Shown: piece by piece, positions 39,635-47,128 of the stretch
How positions within the stretch are numbered: the stretch's first letter is position 1
Layout: every line of letters starts with the position of its first letter
IMG/VR virus record: IMGVR_UViG_3300034082_004432
Span: 57,335-121,334 of that record
Length of the DNA: 64,000 bases
DNA from: a virus
Reading direction: 5' to 3' (one strand)
Translations under genes and position numbers: made by a program
The notes under the pieces: model-generated
Seen by the model: only the letters and a program-made list of their open reading frames with translations
Databases searched by the model: none
What the model was told of the DNA's origin: nothing

Positions 39635-39952
39635 TTACCACTCATAATCCTTTACTTCAAAAAAACTTTTGTAAGTAGTTTGTATTGTTCCTGAGGCTTT
39701 CCAAGAATATTTGTAAGTACCAATTCTAGATGGAGTCCATTGTTTATAATATATGCCCACTGTATCTGTAGCTTGAACAGGTTCAGAATTTCCACTTCCT
39801 GATCCAACATTATAATAATATGTATGCCCGATTCCACCTGGTTCAGTCATATAGAAAGTTAAACTATCTGCTGAAACACCAGTACCACTTTCATCTTTCA
39901 AGTGAGCATAAATTTTAAGAGTTGTTCCTGATAAATATTCATTGTTAAGCAT
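39635..39952 (-). CDS. Small Ig-like virion protein
   Basis: A 105-residue beta protein. It has the order TTLKIYAHLKDESG, SLTFYMTEPGG, YYNVGSGS, VGIYYKQWTP, GTYKYSWKASG and FFEVKD, which is the strand order of small Ig-like phage accessory domains that decorate capsids or tails. There are no Cys residues. It is adjacent to the LamG-like protein and the two may form one surface module. It sits in an operon with 0-13 base gaps. Function as decoration is inference. Confidence 0.55.
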   Translation of the reverse strand: MLNNEYLSGTTLKIYAHLKDESGTGVSADSLTFYMTEPGGIGHTYYYNVGSGSGNSEPVQATDTVGIYYKQWTPSRIGTYKYSWKASGTIQTTYKSFFEVKDYEW

Positions 39953-39965
39953 ATCTATATTCCAT

Positions 39966-40796
39966 TTAGTAATTATTTTTAGTAGAATTGTAATGTGCTA
40001 CTATTTCACTTGTTGTAAGTATTCCACTTGAAATGAGAACTTGCGATACTTTTCCATTTAAGTATCTAGGATAAGCATATGTAGTAAAGTCACTTCTTCC
40101 TATTTCAGTGTGTAAAGTTGGTGTATATATTGCAGATGCAGGACCAGAATAACGTAAGATTCCATTAACATATAAATCATTAGAAGTATCACTATTAATA
40201 TTCAGTGAAATATGATTCCAAGAATTAGATGATAATGCAATTCCAGAATTGTACCAACGTACATTTCCATATCTTATGTAAACATTGCCAGAAGTTACAT
40301 ATTCTTTATTGATAGCAACACCGTAGCCATTTAAGTTTTGCTCACTTCCTATGTAAACAATCATCTGACCTGATTGAGCAACTATAGAGGAATTGACCCA
40401 TACAGTAATATTGACATCATTTGTGTTTCTAGTGACAGTGGAATTTATTCCAACGTAATTATTGGTTCCATCAAAGAATAAATAGTCAGCAGCTCCATTA
40501 TCAAAATAAGAAACACCATTGTAAAGGTATCCATTGTTTCCATAATTACTGAGGTCATAAATAGTAAAACCAGTACCTGGATATGATGAAGAATTTGGTA
40601 CAGAAAAGTACAATACAGTGTTTCCAGTACCACTTGTACCGCCCCCACCGCCTCCACCACCGCCTCCTCCAGTGCCTCCTGTGCCACCGCTTCCTCCACC
40701 AGTTCCACCAGTGCCAGAAGCAACAAACACATTTACATGGCTAGAATCAAAAAAGTATGCTCTATTTATCCAAGATTTTATAGTTGCGTTGTTCAT
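39966..40796 (-). CDS. LamG/concanavalin-type lectin-like virion protein
   Basis: A 276-residue protein. Residues about 28-60 are a Gly tract with Thr and Ser that acts as a flexible linker, followed by a LamG/jelly-roll domain at about 65-270: TIYDLSNYGNNGYLYNG, YLFFDGTNNYVGI, NITVWVNSS, SNSWNHISLNI, LYVNGILRYSG, HTEIGRSDF and the end GKVSQVLISSG. This is the standard plan of the Laminin_G_3 family seen in phage surface proteins. It may bind host glycans. A terminator-type hairpin lies just upstream, so it may start its own transcript. The domain call is fairly firm. Confidence 0.75.
   Translation of the reverse strand: MNNATIKSWINRAYFFDSSHVNVFVASGTGGTGGGSGGTGGTGGGGGGGGGGGTSGTGNTVLYFSVPNSSSYPGTGFTIYDLSNYGNNGYLYNGVSYFDNGAADYLFFDGTNNYVGINSTVTRNTNDVNITVWVNSSIVAQSGQMIVYIGSEQNLNGYGVAINKEYVTSGNVYIRYGNVRWYNSGIALSSNSWNHISLNINSDTSNDLYVNGILRYSGPASAIYTPTLHTEIGRSDFTTYAYPRYLNGKVSQVLISSGILTTSEIVAHYNSTKNNY
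40638..40713 (-). repeat. GC-rich glycine codon tract
   Basis: A run of GGT/GGA/GGC/GGG codons for glycine, with some Thr and Ser, that codes the linker between the short N-terminus and the LamG-like domain. It is an island of high GC in AT-rich DNA and could vary in length by slippage or recombination. Confidence 0.6.
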
Positions 40797-40845
40797 TATT
40801 GGGTCTCAATTGTTAAAATTCCCATTTTTCACATACTTTTACCTA

Positions 40846-40874
40846 TAAAAAAAGCTCTAGAAAATCTAGAGCTT
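40846..40874 (-). terminator. Rho-independent terminator overlapping a stop codon
   Basis: On the minus strand AAGCTCTAGA and TCTAGAGCTT form a 10-bp perfect stem with a short T loop, followed by a run of seven or more T residues. The TAG stop (40866-40868) of the 128-residue gene is inside the stem. It ends the gyrase-to-small-virion transcript on the minus strand. Confidence 0.8.
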
Positions 40875-41252
40875 GAAAATTCTGTTATCTGTATTACTCC
40901 ATTGCAGAGTAATGTTTCCACCATTGGGAGTCACAGGTAAGTTTGAAGATGTGTCAAAATATGCTATAAGTTTTTTACTAATATCGTGATACACAATATA
41001 TTGCGTAATTGTAGTTCCAGCAACTCCAGAAATAGTTAAGTCATTTGCATCTGCTACGCCTTTACCAGGAGTTATGGTTGTCATAACTCCTGATATTGCG
41101 ACAGTTCCGCCAACGTTTGCTGTAGTAGTATGATTGAGTAAATCTACTGTATATTGACTAGAAAGCAAAATTACTTTAAAAGAATCTGCTGACCAATTAA
41201 ATTCACCATTCAAAAAACCATCTCTACCACTATCAAACAATGCGTTAGCCAT
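40866..41252 (-). CDS. Conserved phage virion-associated protein
   Basis: A 128-residue protein that matches a widespread phage family starting MANALFDSGRDGFL, with WSADSFKVILL early, GVADANDLTISGV in the middle, and LPVTPNGG followed by W.N and the end RIFKL. I know this plan from many tailed phages, where it is called a hypothetical structural protein; its role is not settled. It is beta-rich, without Cys. Start has AAGGTG about 7 bases upstream. It lies 10 bases after gyrA in the same direction. Confidence 0.75.
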   Translation of the reverse strand: MANALFDSGRDGFLNGEFNWSADSFKVILLSSQYTVDLLNHTTTANVGGTVAISGVMTTITPGKGVADANDLTISGVAGTTITQYIVYHDISKKLIAYFDTSSNLPVTPNGGNITLQWSNTDNRIFKL

Positions 41253-41262
41253 AATTTACACC

Positions 41263-43782
41263 TTATTCTGTAAATTCTTCTTCAAACTCAGATTCGCCTA
41301 CATTAGGAACAACCACTGCAGTTTGTACTGAATCATTATCGTCTAAAGCAACAATAGTAGTAGCTTGTGTAGCCTTGGATTTATTGCGCAAACTGTCCAA
41401 ATTGCAACGCATCATCTTACCCCTGTTTGTCAGTACCAAGATGTCATCATTGTCATTAATAGCAAGAGCTGAAACAATTTTGCCTGTCTGCTCACGCTTT
41501 GTCTGATTGATGGTTCTTTGGCCCTTTACAGATCTACCTGCAGTTGAGCGATATTCTGAAGCAGAAGTCTTTTTACCCTTGCCAAGTTCAGTAATTACCA
41601 AGACAGAAGGATCAGACTCTGCATCAATTGCAAGCATAGCAGCAATACTATCTTCAGGCCTTAGAAGCATTGAACGGCTACCTTGACCATTCTTACCAAT
41701 ACAGCGAACTAAAGTTTCATTATAACGAACAGCCATGCCCAATGAAGTAACAAGCATTACATCCTTGTTTCCATCAGTATTCATCACAAAGTTCAAGTTG
41801 TCGCCTTCAGTTAGACTGATGGCCTTCAACCCACGCTTTCGTAAACTAGTATTGTATTCACGAATTTCAGAACGCTTAATCAATCCTTTGTGTGTGACCA
41901 TAATGAAATAGCCATCAATATCTAAAGACTTTAAAGTAATAGTTGACGAGACTGTTTCACCTTCAGTCAAATTCAAAAGATTATTAAGGTGAGTACCCTT
42001 GGATGTACGTGAAGCAAGGGGAATTTCATAACCCTTCTTCTTCAGTAAATTACCTTGATTTGTAAAGAACAAGAATAAGTCATGAGTTGTACCGCTGAAG
42101 ATATCAGAAGCTTCATCTTCTTCACGACCCTTTACTCCAATTACACCCTTGCCACCACGGTTTTGTGTTCTGAAAGTATCAAGTGGAACACGCTTGATAT
42201 ATCCATCTTTAGTAAGAGAAACGATAATTTCTTCTTCTTTGATTAAATCTTCATAAGAAATTTCATCTTCAAGGGCAAGAATTTCAGAGCGTCGATCATC
42301 TCCAAACTTTTCAGCAAGTTCAAGCTGTTCTTTGGAAATAAGACCAAGCATTTTCTTTTCTGATGCCAATTGAGCAGCCAACCATTCATTTCGCTTGGTC
42401 AACTTATCAAACTCATCTTGTAATGCACGAGTATCAAGCTTAGTCAGGTTTCCAAGAGTAATTCGGAGAACTGCATCAGCTTGTTCTTGTGATGTCACAA
42501 ACTCTTGAGCAATAAGTTCTTTTGCTGCTTCTTCTTTATTATCAGCATTGCGAACAAGCTTAATTACAGCATCAATCTTGTCAGTAATTCCAAGAAGACC
42601 CTCAAGAATATGGATACGTGCACTGTTCTTAGCGTGTTCAGCAGTAAATTTATTTGTGAGAACTTCTTTACGATGATCTACAAAAGCCTTTACAAGCTGG
42701 AGAATGGAAACATTCTCAACAACTTTCTTGCCGTCCAAAAGAACAGTGGAATTGACAGAAAAGCTTGTTCGAAGAGATGTCCGTTTAAGAAGTTGATTCA
42801 GAACAACTTGAGAACTTGCAGTCTTATGAAGCCAGATGCGAACATCCATACCCTTCTTACTTGTAAGATTCTTGAGACCAGTAATTCCCTCAATTTTCTT
42901 ACTTTCAACAAGGTCTTTGATTTCACGACAAAAGCTTTCAGCACTACTACCATAAGGCAATTCACTTACCTTGATAATTTCCTGATTACGCTCTTGAACA
43001 ATGTCGTAATAACCTTCAAGCTGAACAGTTCCACGTCCATTTGTAAAGTATGAACGAATACCATCCAACCCTAAAACCTTGCAGCGAATGGGGAAGTCTG
43101 GACCTGGAACAATCTGAAGCGCTTCGTCAGTTGTGATATCTGGATTCTTGATATAGGCATCAATCAACTTAGCAACTTCACGTAAATTGTGAGGTGCCAT
43201 ATTTGTAGCCCAACCAACTGCAATTCCACTACATCCATTAACAATCAAGTTAGGGAAGAGTGATGGAAGAACAGTTGGCTCCATCATTTCATCATTGTAG
43301 TTAGATTGGTAACGAACTACCTGATCAGACAATTCATTGACCATCAAATCACCAAATGAAGAAAGCTTTGCTTCTGTGTAACGCATAGCAGCTGGCTTAT
43401 CTTCAGGAGCAGGGGAACCAAAGTTCCCCTGTGGAGTGATCAATGGATAACGCAATGACCAAGTTTGTGCCATACGAACAAGAGTTGGATAAACTACTGC
43501 TTCTCCGTGTGGGTGGTAATTACCAGATACATCCCCACAAATCTTTGCACACTTCTTAGTCTTACCAGATGCTCGGAGTTTAAGGTCATCCATTGCAACC
43601 AGGGTACGACGTTGTGAAGGTTTCATACCATCACGAGCATCTGGCAGTGCACGATCTTCCATAACTGCAAAAGCATAGTTAGTGAAGCGCTCATCGATAA
43701 GATCGACAAAGTTCTTTTCAAGAATGGTGTCAACTAAGTCTGATGCTTCAACAACATTCTTAACTCTAAGATTCCTAGCCAT
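41263..43782 (-). CDS. gyrA: DNA gyrase subunit A
   Basis: An 839-residue type IIA topoisomerase A subunit. Residues Arg134-Tyr135 in AAMRYTEAKL carry the catalytic tyrosine that forms the DNA-protein bond. The C-terminal half has beta-pinwheel repeats, and near residue 545 TQNRGGKGVIG resembles the GyrA box (QRRGGKG), which is needed for DNA wrapping and negative supercoiling, so gyrase rather than topo IV is favoured, though the box is not perfect. At the quinolone pocket, the bases corresponding to E. coli Ser83 and Asp87 give Ala95 and Pro99, and Asp82 is Glu94. The tail is acidic. The gene overlaps the gyrB stop by one base (TAATG), so the subunits are made together. Confidence 0.92.
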   Translation of the reverse strand: MARNLRVKNVVEASDLVDTILEKNFVDLIDERFTNYAFAVMEDRALPDARDGMKPSQRRTLVAMDDLKLRASGKTKKCAKICGDVSGNYHPHGEAVVYPTLVRMAQTWSLRYPLITPQGNFGSPAPEDKPAAMRYTEAKLSSFGDLMVNELSDQVVRYQSNYNDEMMEPTVLPSLFPNLIVNGCSGIAVGWATNMAPHNLREVAKLIDAYIKNPDITTDEALQIVPGPDFPIRCKVLGLDGIRSYFTNGRGTVQLEGYYDIVQERNQEIIKVSELPYGSSAESFCREIKDLVESKKIEGITGLKNLTSKKGMDVRIWLHKTASSQVVLNQLLKRTSLRTSFSVNSTVLLDGKKVVENVSILQLVKAFVDHRKEVLTNKFTAEHAKNSARIHILEGLLGITDKIDAVIKLVRNADNKEEAAKELIAQEFVTSQEQADAVLRITLGNLTKLDTRALQDEFDKLTKRNEWLAAQLASEKKMLGLISKEQLELAEKFGDDRRSEILALEDEISYEDLIKEEEIIVSLTKDGYIKRVPLDTFRTQNRGGKGVIGVKGREEDEASDIFSGTTHDLFLFFTNQGNLLKKKGYEIPLASRTSKGTHLNNLLNLTEGETVSSTITLKSLDIDGYFIMVTHKGLIKRSEIREYNTSLRKRGLKAISLTEGDNLNFVMNTDGNKDVMLVTSLGMAVRYNETLVRCIGKNGQGSRSMLLRPEDSIAAMLAIDAESDPSVLVITELGKGKKTSASEYRSTAGRSVKGQRTINQTKREQTGKIVSALAINDNDDILVLTNRGKMMRCNLDSLRNKSKATQATTIVALDDNDSVQTAVVVPNVGESEFEEEFTE

Positions 43783-45908
43783 TAGTTTTCAATTTCCTTA
43801 CTACGTTCAAAAGACTTCTTGATAATATGAGCCTTACGTGGACCAACTTCACTTCCCATCAAAACAGAAAGCATATTGGAAGCTTCTTCAGCATCTTCAA
43901 CACCAATTTTGATAATTTGACGTGTGCCAATTTCCATAGTTGTGTGTCCAAGCTCATCTGCATCCATTTCGCCCAATCCCTTGAATCGTGTAACATCAAT
44001 TTTATCACCATACTTGGCACGATATGAATTGAGTTCTTCTTCTGTATGGATATAATTGTGATTATTTTTTACAGTTACACGATATAGAGGTGGCTTTGCA
44101 AGATACAAATGACCCTTCAAAACAAGAGGACGCATAAATCGATAGAAGAATGTCATAAGAAGAGCTGCAATATGAGCACCATCATCATCAGCGTCAGTCA
44201 TAATGATAATCTTGCCATAACGTAAATCTTCAATCTTGAATTCATCACGAATTCCAGTTCCAATTGCTGAAATTAAAGCAGAAACTTCTTCATTAGCAAG
44301 AAGTTTAGCAAGTTCATTCTTCTCTGGGTTGATGATTTTTCCACGAATAGGAAGAATTGCTTGAGTGATTGGATTTCGGCCACCCTTTGAAGATCCAGCA
44401 GCAGAATCACCTTCGACTAAGAATAACTCAGAAATAGCTACATCTTCAGTATCACAGTCAGACAATTTGCCTGGGAGTGAACCTGATTTACCTAAAAATC
44501 CTTGGCGCTTGATAGATTCAGATGCTTTCTTTGCAGCAGCTCTTGCACGAGCAGCACGTAAAGCACGTTCAGCAATCATCTTGAGAATAGATGGGTTCTT
44601 CTCAAAGTATTCTGTAAGAGCTTCAGAGAAAAGCCTATTTACAACGCCTTCAACTTCAGGAGAGCCAAGTTTGCCCTTAGTTTGTCCTTCAAATTGTGGC
44701 TGTGGTAAGCGAACAGAGATAATAGCGACAATACCCTCACGAATATCTTCGCCAGTCAAATTAGGCTCTTTTTCCTTGATAACACCCAATGAACGAGAGA
44801 ATTGATTGACTACTCTTGTGATAGATGTTTTGAAGCCACTAAGATGAGTACCACCATCAGCGGTATTAATGTTATTTGCATAGGCATAGGTTGTTTCATC
44901 ATCATCCTCTGCATATTGGAATGCAACTTGAACATTTACTTTTCCAGACTTATTTTCAAAATAAAATGGTTTTGATGGATATGGATTTGAACGAGTAGAT
45001 GCAAGATAACTTACGTAATCAGCAATTCCACCTTCAAAATAAAATTCTTCTTTGGTTCCTGTGTGCTCGTTTTTATAAACAATCTTCAAGCCACCATTAA
45101 GATATGCAGTTTCTTTTAAACGACGAACTATAACAGTTTCATCAAAATGGATATTGTCATTAGAACGCTTATTCCAAATTTTATAAATTACATATAAAAG
45201 CTGTTCATCAATATTAGTTGACTTAAATATATCGTAAAAAGTAATACCGTTTACTTCTCCGTTAATTAAGGCTTTACGCCATTTTCCAGAGCATTCAGCA
45301 AACACTTCATCAATTTCAAAATCGTCTACAAGAACTTCACGAAAAGCATCTTCAACTGCAAATTGACCAAAAATATTATAGTCAGGAGTAAAAGAAATTT
45401 TAGTTCCAGTAGAATTTGATGTGCCAATTTCCTTGACAGAAGAAACTGGAATACCACGCTCAAAAGATAATTGATATTTCTTCTTATCACGAGAAACTTC
45501 AACATCAAGATTCAATGAAAGAAAGTTTACACAAGAAGCACCAACACCGTGCAAACCACCAGATGCTTCGTAGCCAGAACCATCATCACCAAATTTTCCA
45601 CCAGCATGAAGTTCAGTTAATACAATTTCAAGAGTACTACGCTTTTTAGGGTCTTCTTGCTTAACAGCCGTTGGAATTCCACGTCCATTATCAATTACTG
45701 TCAGAGTGCGATTGTCTTTAGAAACAATGACATCAATTTTGGAACAATGGCCAGCCATATGCTCATCAACAGAGTTGTCCAAAATTTCCCAAACAAGGTG
45801 ATGAAGTCCCCTTTTACCAGTATCACCAATATACATTGCAGGACGTGTACGTACTGCTTCTTGGCTCTCCAAAATCTGAATGGAGTTTTCGTTGTATTGA
45901 TTTGCCAT
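43782..45908 (-). CDS. gyrB: DNA gyrase subunit B
   Basis: Start set at ATG 45908 because GAAGGAAA is 6-7 bases upstream; a TTG 24 bases further up (45932) is unlikely. The product is 708 residues. It has the GHKL ATPase motifs (EILDNSVDEHMAG, DNGRGIP, GGLHGVGASCVN) and the TOPRIM metal-binding part (EGDSAAGSSKGG, IIIMTDADDDGAH). The size is near that of short bacterial GyrB/ParE. Together with gyrA it forms an A2B2 enzyme that changes DNA supercoiling with ATP. A TGGTATAAT box lies upstream on its own strand, so it has its own promoter. GyrB versus ParE cannot be decided from this subunit alone. Confidence 0.92.
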   Translation of the reverse strand: MANQYNENSIQILESQEAVRTRPAMYIGDTGKRGLHHLVWEILDNSVDEHMAGHCSKIDVIVSKDNRTLTVIDNGRGIPTAVKQEDPKKRSTLEIVLTELHAGGKFGDDGSGYEASGGLHGVGASCVNFLSLNLDVEVSRDKKKYQLSFERGIPVSSVKEIGTSNSTGTKISFTPDYNIFGQFAVEDAFREVLVDDFEIDEVFAECSGKWRKALINGEVNGITFYDIFKSTNIDEQLLYVIYKIWNKRSNDNIHFDETVIVRRLKETAYLNGGLKIVYKNEHTGTKEEFYFEGGIADYVSYLASTRSNPYPSKPFYFENKSGKVNVQVAFQYAEDDDETTYAYANNINTADGGTHLSGFKTSITRVVNQFSRSLGVIKEKEPNLTGEDIREGIVAIISVRLPQPQFEGQTKGKLGSPEVEGVVNRLFSEALTEYFEKNPSILKMIAERALRAARARAAAKKASESIKRQGFLGKSGSLPGKLSDCDTEDVAISELFLVEGDSAAGSSKGGRNPITQAILPIRGKIINPEKNELAKLLANEEVSALISAIGTGIRDEFKIEDLRYGKIIIMTDADDDGAHIAALLMTFFYRFMRPLVLKGHLYLAKPPLYRVTVKNNHNYIHTEEELNSYRAKYGDKIDVTRFKGLGEMDADELGHTTMEIGTRQIIKIGVEDAEEASNMLSVLMGSEVGPRKAHIIKKSFERSKEIEN

Positions 45909-45942
45909 TTGCTTTCCTTCGCTTAATTCCAAATACAGGCAT

Positions 45943-45975
45943 AAAAAAATGCTGTGATTTAGATTATCACAGCAT
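45943..45975 (-). terminator. Terminator upstream of gyrB
   Basis: On the minus strand ATGCTGTGAT and ATCACAGCAT form an exact 10-bp stem with a 7-base loop, followed by seven T residues. It ends transcripts from the 192-residue gene. The gyrB -10 box overlaps its upstream edge by 2 bases, and the predicted gyrB start is inside the first arm, so this stem would be in read-through RNA only. Confidence 0.7.
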
Positions 45976-45982
45976 TATACCA
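45974..45982 (-). promoter_or_regulatory. Extended -10 promoter for gyrB-gyrA
   Basis: On the minus strand the bases read TGGTATAAT, a TGN plus consensus -10 element. The helicase promoter has the closely similar TGGTATACT. No clear -35 box was found. Expected start near 45967, so the leader to the gyrB ATG is about 60 bases. Confidence 0.55.
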
Positions 45983-46006
45983 AAAACAAGCGAATTTTGC
46001 TATTTT

Positions 46007-46585
46007 CTACAAGATACGATCCGCTACACTATACATACCCAATAAATCAAAATTATGGGCTAATTTTACCATATTTTCTAGTTTTCTTGATGCCATTCCA
46101 GGCATCCCACCACCAGCTGCTCCAGCACCTTGCTCTTTTCCTTTATTTTTGGCAAAACCAAAAGATAAAAATTTCACGGCATTGGCAAAATCATCAAGAG
46201 TAATTTCAAGATCTAATAAGTTTTGACCCTCAGGCAATCTTTCCCACCTAGTTTTATCAGTTCTCTTAATTTCTTCTTCGGTAGCTTCTTCGGTTTCTTT
46301 TCTCTTGCCTCTTTTTTCTTTATCAACACCACCGTCTTCGACTCCACCATATTGAATCCAAATATCGTTGGCAATTCCTTGTTCGTTATCTTCAAGTTGC
46401 TCTAATAATTTCTTTTCTATTTCAGCATCTGCCAATATTAGGCCTAAGTTTGCCAAAGGTACTAATATTTGTTTCTGACCTGAAGGAGGAGCAGTTGGTG
46501 CAACAGGCATAGCCATAGGAGCTGCTGGCATAGCCATACCAGCTAATGGATCCATGGGCATTTGAGAAATTTTAATATATTTCAT
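46007..46585 (-). CDS. Met/Pro/Ala-rich protein with split tag motif, unrecognised
   Basis: A 192-residue protein. It begins MKYIKISQMPMD, where YIKISQ is the motif shared with other proteins of this window, then a Met/Pro/Ala-rich flexible run (GMAMPAAPMAMPVAP), then a middle part with charged segments (EKRGKRKETEEATEEE), a helical LLDLEITLDDFANAVKFLSFGF, a Gly-rich linker, and the end KLENMVKLAHNFDLLGMYSVADRIL. The last segment matches the helical tag that comes at the N-terminus of the muramidase and of the gene at 61599. So the two halves of the tag are at opposite ends here. No catalytic motif seen. Likely virion-associated, but this is inference. It lies 3 bases after the next gene upstream. 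Confidence 0.55.
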   Translation of the reverse strand: MKYIKISQMPMDPLAGMAMPAAPMAMPVAPTAPPSGQKQILVPLANLGLILADAEIEKKLLEQLEDNEQGIANDIWIQYGGVEDGGVDKEKRGKRKETEEATEEEIKRTDKTRWERLPEGQNLLDLEITLDDFANAVKFLSFGFAKNKGKEQGAGAAGGGMPGMASRKLENMVKLAHNFDLLGMYSVADRIL

Positions 46586-46588
46586 TTT

Positions 46589-47065
46589 TTATCTTATTGG
46601 GGCTGAAATAAAATCAGAGCGATGTCTGCCTCTACCAGGAGTGTCAAATGCTTCTGTAGTTTGTTGAGCATTCTCTAATTTTGTTTCTGATTCTGGTTCA
46701 TCATCTTCTTCAAATGAAAATGTATCTTCAATAACATCTGGATTTAAGATATCCATTTGTCCCCAGTTTGGTTTTGTAGTGTTTGCAACTCTTCTTATAA
46801 GTTGGGAAGCTGAAAGACCCCTTCCATCAAATATATCTTCTTCATCATTGTCCCAAGATGATAAAGTGGACATAGCAACAAGAATTGCGTCTGTCATTTG
46901 TGCTTCTATAACTCTATTGTTTGTTTTTGCAAAACGTCTAGAATTGAATTTTTTAGAAATTGTAGCTGATGCCAATGCTATAATTTTAGCTTGTTCTTCA
47001 TGTGAATGAACGTCAGGAGCAATATCTTCTAAAAGTGTATGTATCTGGGACTCTAAATTTTGCAT
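46589..47065 (-). CDS. Unrecognised small phage protein
   Basis: A 158-residue protein with a helical N-terminal part (IHTLLEDIAPDVHSHEEQAKIIALASATISKK) and an acidic C-terminal half (SFEEDDEPESETKLENAQQ), ending in an Arg-rich GRGRHRSDF. There is an AGAGAG Shine-Dalgarno-like run before the ATG. It lies 3 bases before the 192-residue gene, in the same direction, and the two are probably coexpressed. No family is recognised and no membrane segment is seen. Confidence 0.5.
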   Translation of the reverse strand: MQNLESQIHTLLEDIAPDVHSHEEQAKIIALASATISKKFNSRRFAKTNNRVIEAQMTDAILVAMSTLSSWDNDEEDIFDGRGLSASQLIRRVANTTKPNWGQMDILNPDVIEDTFSFEEDDEPESETKLENAQQTTEAFDTPGRGRHRSDFISAPIR

Positions 47066-47128
47066 ATTTTATCTCTCTTGATAAATTCTTATTACTATAT
47101 TTTTAAATTGTAGCGGGTTATACCTTTA

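Noticed and set aside
42505-43053. 182-codon + strand ORF inside gyrA
   Set aside because: It is antisense to a certain gene, has no Shine-Dalgarno and codes an unnatural Phe/Asn/Ser-rich protein; a shadow ORF.
44365-44805. 146-codon + strand ORF inside gyrB
   Set aside because: Antisense shadow of the TOPRIM-region coding sequence; no start signals.
45949-45975. Stem before gyrB as a 5' leader structure of gyrB mRNA
   Set aside because: The predicted start lies inside the first arm, so the full stem would not be in that RNA; read as a terminator of upstream RNA.
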